Under the pieces are notes generated by a model. That model was not told the origin of the DNA. It saw only the letters and a program-made list of their open reading frames with translations, and did not search any database. Shown here in pieces: positions 1 to 13,504 of a stretch of DNA of 64,000 nucleotides (position 1 is the stretch's first letter; each line of letters begins with the position of its first letter). The position numbers and the translations under genes were made by a program. This DNA comes from Pardosa pseudoannulata (Eukaryota > Arthropoda > Arachnida > Araneae > Lycosidae), in contig CM063502.1 of NCBI GenBank assembly GCA_032207245.1, positions 114,880,697-114,944,696 of the forward strand. Reading direction: 5' to 3'.

Positions 1-1600
1 TTCATCTACTATAAATATAAAAAGAAGAGTAACTGTGATTGCGCCTCTGCCCACATAATAAAATATAGTGGTCACTCTTTTAATTTCATCTACTATAAAT
101 ATAAAAGAGTAAAAATGATTTAGACTACTTATTATATAATCAGCTGATCATTAAATTTGTCACAGTGGTACAATAAATTTGTTTTATTCAGCAGGAAGCA
201 AAGCCCCTCTCCCAATCCCCCAAAGAGTTAACATTCTTCTTTCTTTTTTTTTTTTAACTTTTTTAATGCAGTTGTCATAATAACTATAATAAAAGAAAGA
301 CGAATCCTTCCCTGTGGCTGCACCACTGCTTACATGAAACAAATTCATTGTTTCACTGAAGCAAATTTAATGATCATACTGTTGGTTATCTATTTTCACC
401 ATTTTATATTTATGGAGAATAAAATTAAAAGAGTAACCGTCATTGTTATTATCCTTTATGATTGATTAACTAAAATTAACAGTAATTTGACTCACTAAAT
501 TCATTGAGATTTTACTATGCATCTTAACGATTTAATATCAAATTAAACCCAAATAAATTTCGAAAAACGGAGATAGCGGAGCTGCTGCCATCTCTTGTTT
601 ACATTTGTAAATATTAAACATGAATTAAATTTCCGCGAAATATAGTTCTTAACATTCTCAATAGGATTTTGTTTTTCGTTCCAATAGTAAAACTATTTTA
701 TGCATTGTTAGTTTTATAGAAATTATCATATAATTCAATATAAAATTAATGATTTTATTTTCTGTTACTAAAAGATTTTAACGCTTTGATATTTGTTTTT
801 AATTTAAACTAATTTTACACCTTTTAAATCATAAATTATTTTATATATAGTTAAAAAATACTAAACGCTTAGTTAACAAAAATAATTTTATTCACTATTT
901 GTATTTTAATAGGGCTAGAGATGCTTGCTTTTTACATTACATCTTGAAAAATGTTTTGTCATCGTAATGTTCCATCGTTTGGAAAATAAACATATTTGTA
1001 AAAATCTTCTGCAATAAAAACTTTAAATGCTTTGAGAAACTGTCTTTTGACGTTTTATTACTCGGGAACAACAGGATAGCAAAATAAGTTTTTATTATAG
1101 CAATATGAAACTTATAACAGATATATTATTATATAATTTCACAATATTATATAATAATATTGTGAGTATAATAAATTAGAAGTTTGATTATAAAAGAAAT
1201 TTTCGGAAAATTATAGCTGTTTTAATAAAATAATACGGGAAGTTTCTTAAGAAAATAGTTGTATTGTTACTTCTATGAAAAATTTTGTATTGTTATTTCT
1301 ACAAATATATACTATAAATTTTAATATAAGTCTTAGATCTAGTTTCTTTACATTCCTGGGTGTCTGAGGTTTATATATACCCCAAAAATATTATTTTTGA
1401 ATTAATATATTTTTCTCACATGGCCAGTGGTAAGTATAAAATACCGGATTTTTTCCATTAATATTTGAAAAAAAAAAGGTTTTTGCAGAATTTTTTCAAT
1501 TACTGTGACAAATTTTACGATCACACTTATATGTATATGTATGTGTAATTTGCGTGACGTTGCGTCAGCCGTTGTAGACCTCTTTATCTTCATAGTCTTC
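1..1600. other. Intergenic AT-rich DNA
   Basis: No gene seen. A 22-nt word is directly repeated at 1-22 and 85-106. A near-palindrome lies at 1140-1164 (11-bp arms CACAATATTAT and complement). The right edge passes into the Tc1-type remnant. Confidence 0.6.
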
Positions 1601-1619
1601 TTTCATATTTATATGTGTA

Positions 1620-2330
1620 TCTTGTACAGCCCGCTGCAAGGCATGCCATATATGATCTAAAATGTTAATGTCGGAAGATTGTAGGGATTAATGGAGGGCG
1701 TTGCACACAGAAGAGAGTTCCTGGAGCCACTTAGTACCGATTTCAATCAAGGGTGGTGCCGCGTTGTTTTACTTAAATTACGTAATCCCGTCGGTATACA
1801 CAATACAATTAATGTTAATAGATATAAGTAATCGGAAATAATGCTTACGTAACGGTCACCTGTCAGATTCATCTCTAAACAAACTAGAGTTCCCAAACCA
1901 TAACAACTACACACGTCCCATACCATCACAGACGCTACTCCAGTTTGAACAATTTTCTGTTGGCATACGGGGTCTATGGCTTTATGAGGTTTTTATCATA
2001 CCACCTGTAAATGGGCAGTACATCTACAAATATGACTCGCCAGAGCAGGCAACAGTTTCCAACTATCAACAGTCTAATGGTGGACTCAGGAGAGACAAAT
2101 GCTTTTGTGATCAAGGATCCTCAACTAGAACTTAACTCCGATTAACTATATCATGGTGGGATAGTTCGCACACTGACACTTATTAATGCACCAATAGTGA
2201 AATCTGTAGCGACTTCAGACGGAGCTGCAATACTATCTCGTGAAGTGATTCTTCTGAGCCGATGGTCTGAGCATCCTTTAGGGTCTTTTCCATCTGCACA
2301 TCTATTACAAATTTAATGTTTTACTGGGTT
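1620..2330 (-). pseudogene. Tc1-type transposase remnant
   Basis: Read on the minus strand in shifting frames, recognisable pieces appear in family order. An N-terminal DNA-binding part lies around 2290-2160 (RRITSRD, then ISVSVRTI). A central part lies around 1985-1850 (VQTGVASVMVWDVCS, then LTGDRYVSIISDYL). The C-terminal catalytic end lies around 1690-1625 (QSSDINILDHIWHALQRAVQ), corresponding to the Tc1 SPDLNxIEHxWD block. Tc1/mariner enzymes cut and paste DNA at TA using a DD34E/D triad. Stops and frameshifts make this copy dead. Terminal repeats were not identified. Confidence 0.75.
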
Positions 2331-2626
2331 CATTATATTCAAGGTAATCTCTTCAGTAGTCGTAGTTGAAAATTTAAATTTCATGAAAGTTAGAAATAGT
2401 TTCCTATACGAGTGTTAACTTCTAAGCTGAAGTTACTTATAGTCCAATAACCTGCCACTGTACAGACAGAAACCTGTCTAACGGCTTTTCTAGCAATATG
2501 TTATCTAAGTGATCATGATTCTATCGACTGAACTTTGATTGTATTTCTCCCTAATTTGTATATGTGTGCTTGTATCATTTTTTCTAGCACTTCAGTTTAT
2601 ATACATATCTACACATATATGTATAC

Positions 2627-2628
<2 letters not shown>

Positions 2629-2721
<93 letters not shown>
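2629..2721. repeat. Compound (TA)n(TG)n microsatellite
   Basis: About 31 TA units (2629-2690) run directly into about 16 TG units (to 2721). Apparent ORFs across it are low-complexity artefacts. Confidence 0.97.
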
Positions 2722-2722
<1 letters not shown>

Positions 2723-3600
2723 ACAGGCATGACTTCAGGTCAAGATGCCTGGCCATTCCCACTCCACCACCCCCGTCGCTAAAAAAGAAAGCATTCTCAC
2801 TATTGCTAAGGCTTCTAAAAAGGTATCTGACATTTTAAAGAATTCTATTACTATAAAAATGTATGATGTCTCTGTAGTCCATTGTGTTCGATGTACACTA
2901 GAACGTGCACGTTATTTTCTATTTGTCATCTGGCTGAGAATACCTGACAACTGAATCGTCTTTAGTTATTGTGCATTAGAATGGGATTGGTGACGTTTTT
3001 GCCATTATAGTTACATTATTCTGTATGATTGTCCCCTACAATACGAATTTTTGATAGCAAAGAGATTTTGCTTTCTTTTTATCAAACGTTATATAATTAA
3101 ATTATTTAACTTTTTTGAAGCATTTAAATATGGCGTTCCAGTGTTCAGTTCTCTTTTGAAATGGAAATTTTGAGAAAGGGCCAAAAGAATTTGTTTTCAG
3201 TCTACTTAACGATTAAAATTTCAATTTCGAGAAATGACGAAGCCTAGGATACATTAATCACCTACAAAATATTTCAGAAGCCGACTGCTAGAAGATGCCT
3301 ATAAGATCCATTATTCTTAATTGTAAGAAATCTTAAGAACAGACAGCCGTAAAGAAAATCAAAGGACAAAGAAAAAATACCACCCGATCTAGGAAATTAA
3401 AAACTGAAATACTCATAACAATCTCTGAACCTTTCTTAATAGTAACAAAAGGCTGTTGTTATTAGTTGTAGGAAGAAATTATTAACTCAACAACATTATA
3501 ATTGCATGTTACGGCATTCATATTTCTAACAAACGTAACGTTCTAACAGGCGTGATTATCTGAATTTTCCACATTTATTGATCGGTAACTTTTGTCATCC
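2722..3600. other. Intergenic, nothing recognised
   Basis: AT-rich DNA without a supported gene; short open frames overlap the end of the microsatellite only. A GC-richer patch begins near 3600. Confidence 0.6.
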
Positions 3601-3624
3601 TACTGGATTTCCCCTCCTATTCCT

Positions 3625-3900
3625 ATGCAAATTTGTTAAGCTCAAAGGGGAGGGACTAACGAAATACAGAGGATTAGAGGTAGGGGAGGCACATGGGAAA
3701 TCCTAAGGGGCGGATGTACTGCAGTCAACAACTCTTCAGTCTCTTATTTCTCAAGTGAGATCGCACAGTAAAGGTCGAAGTTGAAAGTGCATATAAAAGC
3801 CAAATGGCTTCATTGCTGATCAAATCGCTGTTTTATACAAGAAAATTCTGCTCTGTATACAGCAGCCCGCCGCTTCTCCGTACAGTATTTTGAAGTAAGA
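3625..3900 (+). promoter_or_regulatory. Candidate TATA promoter with downstream splice donor
   Basis: In order on the plus strand: an octamer motif ATGCAAAT (3625-3632), a GC-box-like AGGGGCGGA (3706-3714), TATAAAAG (3792-3799), and a donor-like GAA|GTAAGA (intron from 3895). Spacing would put a TSS near 3822. No coding exon follows on this strand, so if real it drives a noncoding or distant transcript, or it is a relic of an LTR. Confidence 0.3.
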
Positions 3901-4025
3901 AAATCATATAATAGGTATTAGGGATGCAATTAAAAAAAACTGAAAAATTGTTTACTTCGCTTGTGAATAACAGGGCTTGGTTACGAGCGCTGCGGGTTTT
4001 TTTTTTTTTTTTTAATTTATTTTTC

Positions 4026-4195
4026 TTCTTCTACACCAGGCTAATGAAACCTGGATCTTTTGGCCGATTCTGAACATTTACGAACAAAAATACTTGCAGT
4101 AGGATTCAAACCACCAAATTACGGTTCTAAAAGACAGCATCCTACCGATTCAATCATCGTTCGTCACCGTATAATGGCAAGGCTGTTGATCTAAA
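4026..4195 (-). mobile_element. tRNA-derived SINE-like copy
   Basis: On the minus strand a B-box-like GGTTTGAATCC (4102-4112) lies about 40 nt downstream of an A-box-like stretch (about 4135-4160). A tail then passes AATCGGCC and CCTGGTGTAGAAG towards an A-rich end (T run at about 3998-4013 on the plus strand). This is the layout of a tRNA-headed SINE. Confidence 0.55.
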
Positions 4196-4199
4196 ATTA

Positions 4200-5930
4200 T
4201 TACTAATATTATTTTGCATTGCTTACATTCCGCTATATTCTTTTTAACAATATACTTGTTTTTCTAATATCCTAAAAACTATCAATTGGATAGAAAAACT
4301 CTTTCAAGTCTAACTTGCGCACTTAACTAAAAAAGAGTAGATGCATAACTCTCTTCTAAATGCTCTTGCTGTAAATATATTATTCGACGTGACAAGAGCG
4401 GGAAAGAGAATGCCAAGCAATTATTTTGCTCCAAAAAATTTCAAATTCTGAGAAATAGACAGAGCTCATTGGTGGAATACAGAGTGTACACATCTACTTT
4501 CTATCATATTCTGCAGGTGGTAATGGATGTAACAAAACATAAAAAATATAACCAATTAACATACCTCTCTTCACCGTCTTTTTAACCAGATTGTTAGGAC
4601 TTGATAGTCGGACCGCGTATCTCAGAAACTGTAAAGTTTGGAGAATGTTCACAAATTAAAGTCATTACTATCTTTAAAAATCAAAGCCGAGGAATACCAG
4701 TGAAGTTATAGTCACCAAGGCTTAATACCTAGATCTCATCACAGAATGAGAACGTAAAACAAATGTTTTACTGCTTGATTTGCAGACTGACAGAATAGAT
4801 AAGTGATGAAAAATTATATACTTTAATAGCTAACTCAATCAACATTCTTCAAACGTAGAAAACCGCTAATGTTATATCTACTACATTTTTTAACGGATAA
4901 TTCAATATTAGAACGTCATATGCTTTCCCGCTAAGAGAAGCAAAATGTGCCACATTCTGTGTTCATAAGACGAAATTTTACACTCCAGGTAAAAGTATAA
5001 GTGTTTCTGGGCATACAATTTATCGTACTTGTTCAATATAGCTTTTTGTAACAGTCGACCATTGAATGCGTCTTTGTCGAATCGACATCACCATTTCAGT
5101 TTACACGTTACCATCACGATTCAATAGAGCATTTTCGCGCAACGTCACGAACTACTATAATGCCCTTCTCATTTTCATGTTTACAATAGCCAATAGGTGA
5201 ACAATAAATTGCCCTTTCGTTTGAAACAGAAGCCAGAATTGTCATAAGTTGAAATGTGCCCTGCTGCGTAAAATCGCCTTATAAGAAAAGAGTGAGTAAC
5301 GACAAACTATGAATTTGCGGACGTTTTCATAAGTATCAATTGTTTGTAGGTAACATCAGTTTTATGGCTGGTTACATGTATTCAAATAGTCTTTTCCAAG
5401 GGAATTATATTTAAAAAAAAAAAAAAAATGCTCTACGCCATAATTGTGTCGCATGGATGAGTGATGTCAAGAGGTCAGGATGATTTCAAACCGTCTGACC
5501 GAATCTCAGTCAATTTGATCTGATTTGGAATATAATATAAGGTCCGCCCAGAGTTCACGATCCAAGTAATCTTTAGGAATATTGTGACATGTACTTGCAT
5601 ATTTAGTATAATTTACCTCCGATCACTAACTTATAGATTTTATACCAATACGAATTCACGACTGTTTTGTTCGTCCAAGTTTTGTATGTGCATTCTTAGT
5701 TGACCAATCACACAAATTTGCCTGACCAGAGTATCACATTCAATGGTTAAATCATAGCGTATGATGGATTTAACATTTTATGAATTATATATATTTTACC
5801 CCAGAGGAAACAGAAATTAAGGATGTTTGTAGCTATGGGGGAGAATACCATATACTTCAGCTTCTAGACTATTCTGAACTCATAGAAAGCTAGAGAACTA
5901 ATAAATATGATACATACAGTTTAAAGACAA
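4200..5930. other. Intergenic, nothing recognised
   Basis: AT-rich DNA with a short A run at about 5413-5428. No gene, RNA or complete element was recognised. Confidence 0.6.
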
Positions 5931-5934
5931 TATC

Positions 5935-6020
5935 AAGCAGCTACAAACAGCCTTGCAGACAGTAGGATTCAAACTCATTGATTTTTTTCTGAACACCATC
6001 TTTCTAGCTATTCTGCCACC
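5935..6020 (-). mobile_element. Second tRNA-derived SINE-like fragment
   Basis: GAGTTTGAATCC (5965-5976, minus strand) matches the B-box block of the copy at 4.1 kb, and both share CAGTAGGATTCAAAC. An A-box-like GGCAGAATAGCTAG lies about 40 nt upstream. Only the head is recognisable. It marks the left border of the element-poor zone. Confidence 0.5.
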
Positions 6021-9000
6021 ATTTAGTTTAGTGTATTTGAAATCAGGAATGAATGCACAGAACTTTCATATTATTTTAAAGTAATAAAATTTGTTAATCA
6101 AACTTAATGTCTAGGGATTTGCAAATATAAAAAAAATAATCAGCTTAAATCTCCAAACATTAATCCTACATGCTTTGCATTTAACATGACTTGGCTTAAA
6201 TCTTTAGCAGATAGTTATTTCTTTAACAAACTTTCAAAATTTATTCGAAGAGAAGAAATGGTTATAATTTATTTCTCATACTGCTATTTAGATGACTTTG
6301 AAAAATACCACAAGCAGCTAAATAAATTCACAACTATCAATTATTAAATGGCTTTAATGCAAAGCATTTCTGAAAGCAAACATAATCAATACAAATTTTA
6401 ATTATAATTTTAAAATACAGCTGTAAAACATAAACGCTAACTTATGTCACAACAGATACAATTGACTAGATACACATATCAAAATAAGATAATTTTTTTC
6501 CCTAAGAAAATATTATTTCCACATGAAATCAAAGCATGGATTATCAGTTATGCATATCTGGGTTACCAACAAAATAAAATACTGAAAAGCAATTTAGAAC
6601 AAAAGAAATAGAAAACATTTTGAAAATTAAGCAAATATCTTAAATATTTTGAAATTTTTACTGATAAAAGATGAATTTTAAAATACAAATTCATCTGCCT
6701 AAAATTTAAACCTATAATTAAAAGTTTAAATTAAGAAAAATATTTTAACTTTATAATTGAATATATATAATATACTGAATATAATTAATAAGTAATATAA
6801 TTAAATATTTTAAATAACCAAATGACTTTTTAAGAATCAAACCTTTTAAGATGCTTTATTTCAACTATAATGCATTAAAAATTATTCTTTAGCACATTAT
6901 GAGAACAGAGTTCATTTAGTATGAAAACTAAAAAAGAATTGTGAAGTACTCATGTAAATTACTTAACAGTAGAATTGTTATATTACATGATCATAACTAG
7001 AATTATGTTCAGGGGCCCTTTTAAAACTTGTATTATAAAACTGTATTTTAATAACATTTACTTACAAGTACCAAATCTAGATAATCTAAATTTCAAAATT
7101 TATTCTTTATTGTATATGATTTTGGAATGGCTACATCAGGAGGACGCATATATAGAAAACAATCTGTTCAGTATGTACTGGGCTATCATATAAACATTAA
7201 AATTTTTTAATAGTTACAGAAAGCTGTATGTTATATCCATTTCAATAAAGCTAATGAAAGCGAAAAAGATAATGGAATAGAAAAACACACTTTCAGAATT
7301 CAACAACAAAATGAATTATGAGTGAAACATTTCTATGATTATTAGAGAGTTTGTAGCAACTATAAGACACCTCTATATTTAATTTTGCTTCTAAAAGGCA
7401 TCAAAGGCTAAAAGGTGTCAAATTGAACAGTCATTTTTTGTTTGTTTAATTAAAATTAAATACACTGGTAAAACCTATCAATTTAAGAAAAGTTAATAAA
7501 AATATATTTATAAAAAAGTAATAGCACTATGCATTAAAAAAAAATTCTACAGTGTGCCTTTTGTGAATTTAGTGTTAATATATTTTAATCATAAACTATA
7601 TTTCTATTACTGAAACATTCAACATATGAAGCCTAAGAACAAAAGAATTAATAAGTTATGAAAGAAGACTAGGATATGTCACATATGGAAATGAGAGTTT
7701 AAGATGTTCTATTCTGTTCTTTGACAAAATTTTATAAAGACTAATTACCTAACAAAAATATATAATATTTGACATGATATCTCAAGTAATATAATCTTAG
7801 TATATTTAAAAATATTTGATTAAAAATTTTATTAATAATTTCAGATCTTCAAGACTGATCATTCATGGATAGTTTTATGCATTTAAAAATAAATATATGA
7901 CATGGTAACCCAGACCTAATTATGTAAGTGCTCACTAAACTATTAATTCAGTTCAATATGTTTTTTATAGAAATATTTTCTATTAAATTTATATTTAACA
8001 ATAAGAACTTGTGCTTTCAATTGACATAAATACAAACAGCAATAATGTACAGCTTACATTGTGCAATCATTAGCATTTATGTGAATCATTCACTTAATAA
8101 GTCTTAAGAAGTGTATACACTTTACTGAGCAATATATCGTATATTATATTAAAAAAAATCTACAAACATTTTATTATACACAGAAATAAAACATTTTGAG
8201 TATACATTTTAAAAAATTAATACATAATACTCCTACTTTGTACTGAAACAAATTTGTGCCATTGATAAATCCCAAGGAAAAATATTCTTTAACTATTTTC
8301 TCTAAAATTTTAAGATGATCACATACAATTACAATGTAGACATCAAATTATACCTGAATATTAGATCTAATGCTCAATAAACATCTCCATTATCTTAAAA
8401 TTAATATTTAAGTATGATAAAGTAATTGGAAAATTATTCCACTATTGTAAAGTGAGCATAAAAAGGAAATAATTGTGTAAAAAGAAAATTCTGTAGAAAG
8501 TTACAGCATAATTATCAAAATTATATAATTTAAAACAAAGCATATCAAAATATAAAGTATATGTATAAAAATTCAAGATACAAGTAACTGAAACCTCATA
8601 TAATCATTTCAAATAGAGACTCAAAACTAATTTCTTAAATTAACAACTGTTAAAATCTACTTAATAAATTTTGTAAGGCACTTGTGCATAATTTAAAAAT
8701 AACAAAAACATTCATCGAAATCATTTATACATGGGAATGTTTATTAAGCATGTATAACTTTTTAATAAATGAGCAGCAAAAAAAATAAATATTTCTTTGT
8801 GAGCAGATTTTTAAGTTTAAAATAAATCTAGGGAAATATATAACCTAACACACATAATTATAACTACCCCTTTGAGATTTAATAGAGAAATAAACACACA
8901 TCTATGAAGTAAAGATCCTTTTTATAAAAGGGAGAGAAGTATGTATAACACGTGTATATCAGATTCTTCAAAATAAAAAGATAAAAGTATTTTGCATATT

Positions 9001-12000
9001 CTAACCACTAATCAAAGCCATCAAAAATACTAAAAACAATTCATTCAGCATAGAGATCCAAAGAAGAAAATATTGATTTATTCATTACAAAACTATCAAA
9101 AGTCATAAATATCACATTGATTTGTTATTAAAATGACATGAACATAGTACACTTCTATTTAGGTAACATTAAAAATCTGTATTTTATTTGAATATTTTAC
9201 TATAATTTAATAGCATGTAATATCACATATGAGATTAATTTACTTTTTAATATGAGTTAAATATCAAGCATAGTTGTACTTGTTGCTTTAAAGACTATAC
9301 CAATACAAATGTTATAGATTTGAAGCACCAAATGATTTTGGAGCCACATTACAAAAGAGTTTAAAATTCAGTAAAACAGAATAAAATCAAGGAATATATT
9401 CTTTCACCATAAGAATACATTTTTTCCAATTATTCTTCCTAAATAAATATATACTTAGAAGTGAATAAATTATTGTTACTTATTTGCAAAATATTAAAGT
9501 GAAAACATCCCAAATGTAAAGCAAATAATGAGCAATAAAATACAGAATGAGCAAAAATATCCTTTCTTTTCGTGAAGGTATTAAATCAATTTATTAAAAA
9601 TGAATTGAGAAGTTAAATAATTTTTTAAATAATTATACTCTCTATTACTGAAATATGATTTAAACTGTACAGAAGGTAAGCGATTATTCTGTAATAGTAT
9701 TTAGTCACCAAATTAAATAATATAATTTACACAAATAATCTCAATCTAGATAATGCCTATGAGAATTTAAACATTTTTTCATTTGATAGATAAAATTTCT
9801 ATAATTACTATTCAACAATGGATTTATAAATATAAATAAATGAACAGAATTTTCTTTAAAGTAAAAAAAAAGAAGTGTATATCTAATTTTAACTGTATTG
9901 TTACAAATTTTTTGCAACAGCAATGAACATATCCCAAAAATTAACAATATTACTAGATCTTATTTTGGACATAAAATTGACTTCTGACAAAGGAGAACAG
10001 AAGACTAACTTGTTCAAAAATAGTCAAAACTCTTTTTTTTAAATTCACTTTAGCGTTGTATATAAAGGTAGCATAATTTTTCATATGAAATATGCAATCT
10101 ATTCATGTCTGAATGGGAGATAACATTAAGTGAAGGTTATGTCTGATAAACTAGACTGAAATATGGAATAAATGCTGTACCTAGCAATTCACAGAATGTT
10201 TAAGTATTTAAAATGCTGGACAGGTATAATTACTCAAAATACATATAATTGTTTAATTTTTTGTATGATTATAGTAATAATCATACTTTTAAATATAAAT
10301 GGATACACAGAGTTTTTTCAAGTTTAAAATTTTGGCTTACTCAGTAATGCAATCTTAACTTCATCCCTTTTCAAACAAGTTTTAATGGGAATTTATAAAA
10401 CTCTTCTGGGAAAAAATTAACTATAAAGCCTATAGAAAATAAATATTAGATTTTTAATTTTAACAAACACAGGGGAGAGAAATGATTGAAATTTTTCCTT
10501 TTTGATTAGATGACTTTCAAAACCAAAACATACTGCTTAGCTTAAAAAATTAAGTAAGATAACACTTGAGTATAATTCTAAATTTTAGGACAATGTCTGA
10601 TTTCTAAATATACAAAAAATAATTATATCACAAATTTGTCATCTAATTCTGGAAATAACAAATGAGGTAAGAGAAAATAATTGAACCTGAAAAATCTCCA
10701 TTATAGATAAGATTGAAAAAGAAAATATTGTACTAAACATTTATGTATCATTTATGAAATAGAAAAAATCTCTAAAAGTTTTTTATAAAATTTACATAAA
10801 AAATATGTTTTAATAACAACTCATAAACTAATACAAGTACTTTTTATTTCAATTTTACAAAAAAAAATAATTTTATGTGTTAGCAAAACATGCTATGTAT
10901 TAATAAAGAAAATAACAGTTGCTGCCTTAGTTAAATTATTTTACTAATTAAACAGAATCACCCTACACATACATCAAATTAAAAAGCCATCATTAGAGAT
11001 TGTTTCCTAATTACAGAACAAATATATTACTTTTATAATATTTTTTGTCATAGGATGATTTTGTTTATATAGTTTCAGCTCATTAAACTAAAAGCATAAA
11101 AAAACTGGAAGAAAGAAACAATTTTGATTGGAATCAAGCCCATTCTTTAATTATAACACTATATTAAAGAATATTTAATTAAAAAATTAATAGAAAGTAA
11201 GGTTAATGTTTTTAAATTACAATGCTTAATTATGTTTCTATTAACTTAGAATGTTAATAACTGTAGCATAAACTGAAACAGAGAAAAATAATACAAGTGT
11301 ATTATATGATATGATAATTCTTATGCCTAATTTATGTGAATAACTCCAGAAATAGACTAATTTTGGCTTGCAACATAAAATTACACACTAATTTGTGAGC
11401 CAGTGATTGTAATAACATACAGTAAAAATAAACTTAACCAATTGCATTTATTAAAATGCATATGTTATAGATAGGATAACAAACTTTATACATTCCTAAG
11501 TAATCTAAAAGGTGAATACACTGTCATACATTATATTTACCACTGTAATAGAAATGTTAAATACAACCATGGATTGGGAAAGGTCAACATGAATGACTAA
11601 ATACATTAAGACACACCACAAATATTAAAGACTAGATTAAATATAAAATATATTTCAGTGTGTATCTAACCTACATAATATGAAAACCCATCTACATTTA
11701 TTTCTAGTAATGAATTAGACCTAGTCTACCAATGTTATTTTATTAGGGATCATCCTATTCAGTCAACTTGTTTTGGAATGAAAAATATGTAATTTTTGTT
11801 ACTGGAATGCTAAAAATGTTCAAAGATGAGATACTTGAAATTTCTGTTGCTAAAAATAATTAGGATAATACAAATTTTCTGCAGTTAATCTTGAATTTAT
11901 AAGTATTTATGACATTTAAATAAAAATACTTTATTACAAACCCTGAAATAAACCAATAAATACACTTTAGAATCACTTGAATAATATTTTTTAAGACTTA

Positions 12001-13353
12001 AGAAAATTAAAAAACTTTAAACCTTGTTGCTGTAAACAAAAAAAAATTTTTTTTAAGAGATGAAAATAACTATAACAGTATAAAAAAATCCCTTTGGTTA
12101 AGCAATAGATATATACTTTTCAGGATATTTAAGATCTAAATGCTGCTTTCACTTTCACCACCAGTTATTGCTTGCATAAATGATATAATTCTAAGACAAA
12201 ATTTCTTTATTTAAATATACAGTGCTCTTTAGTCAATTACTCATAAAACTTATTTTTATGTATATCACAATATAATTTCATTGATTTATAAAAGTGGTGA
12301 ACTACAATCTAGAGTAAAAGAGAAATAATTAACTAACATTACCAGTTAACAGGTATGATATGACTAGTTTTTAATCAAAAGCTCATACTTCAACTAAGAG
12401 CTTAATTATTCGGATAAAGTTAATAAATATCTGTATATAGCATACCTCAAATTTTTTAATTAACTAACCAAATTAATTCTCTAAAAAGAAGTAAGTGCAC
12501 AAAAAAAAATAATAGGGTATTGTTCAAAATACAATGAAAAGTGAATATTAAGGAAGAGAAATAAGAGAAAATATCCATGGGAAACAAATACTTTGTGAAA
12601 TAAATGCATGAATGTAGAATATAGAAATATATGCAATTTTTAGAGATCATATAACTTTGGTTTTGAATAAACAACAAAAAATGACTAGACAATAATTTAA
12701 ATCTAATTAAAAGTGCTATGAAACTTAGTTACATACCTTTACAAGGCATTTTCAGACATTTTTTAGCACTATATCAGAAAAAGATTTTACATCTATAATG
12801 ATTTCATATACAAAAACATTTCACATAAAATAAGCACAACAAAACAAAACCATGCATTATTCATAAACTAGAATTCACTGTGTAACAGACAAAATCATAT
12901 GAGAAATATGTTAAGCAACACAAAATAATGCAGCCTCTCAATTCTTCAACTCCAACATACCAAGCATCTTCAAGTCAGTATCATGCTCTTGTTGTTATGA
13001 CATTTGAGTACAATTTAGATCTATATTTCTTTGGTATGCTGAAAAATAAATTTTTCTCCTTATAGCCCCTTCTAGGGGAGATACATCCAATTTTTTACAA
13101 ATGCAACAACCAACTGAACTTAAATAATGAATAGTTACAGCACCACTTTCATATTCAGTTTGAGTTTAACAAACTTTTGTAATACTTTGAACTAACTAAT
13201 CTGCACAAAAATTTTGTATTTCTTATGCATAATTAGCAGAGTAAAGGATTAAGTTCTTTTTTCTGATAAATGTCTTGTAGAGCTCATAGATTTACCAACA
13301 CATAATATGGTCTTTATATAATTGAACTTGATGGAATAAATGTATCACACATG
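6020..13353 (-). other. AT-rich downstream region, possible long 3' UTR
   Basis: About 7.3 kb after the KLHL8-like stop, without a convincing ORF on either strand. The plus strand is visibly richer in A than T (so U-rich on the gene strand), as in the gene's introns. AATAAA on the minus strand occurs many times, for example near 12207, 6855 and 6268, so the polyadenylation site cannot be chosen. No SINE, microsatellite or transposase is seen, unlike the region left of 6.0 kb. Confidence 0.35.
10263..10286. repeat. Perfect small stem-loop
   Basis: GTATGATTAT, then AGTA, then ATAATCATAC: a 10-bp stem with a tetraloop in the possible 3' UTR. It could be an RNA structure or chance. Confidence 0.6.
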
Positions 13354-13504
13354 TTAAGAATTTGCTAAATGTAATACAGTAGTTTCATTAGTCTCATCTT
13401 TGATGTCTCCATTAAATAATTTCTTTAAAAGCTCAGCATCATAAGCACACCAAGTAACACCAGCACCAGCACGGCAGTCACTAATATCTGGTCCCATTTG
13501 CCAG
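13354..13504 (-). CDS. KLHL8: KLHL8-like exon 8: end of blade 6, C-terminus and stop
   Basis: This 151-nt exon covers residues 552-601 and TAA. After the acceptor TTCTTTAG| it reads WQMGPDISDCRAGAGVTWC, closing the sixth blade, then a 28-residue tail with an acidic and polar end (GDIKDETNETT). The tail differs from the vertebrate KLHL8 C-terminus as I remember it. A Met lies upstream in the same frame, but it is intronic. Confidence 0.87.

Noticed and set aside
2535..2838. ORFs over the TA/TG tract with repeated Ile-Tyr and Cys-Val
   Set aside because: Direct translation of a microsatellite, not a protein.
12456..12692. 78-codon minus-strand ORF downstream of the KLHL8-like stop
   Set aside because: Hydrophobic by base composition only; no start context or homology.
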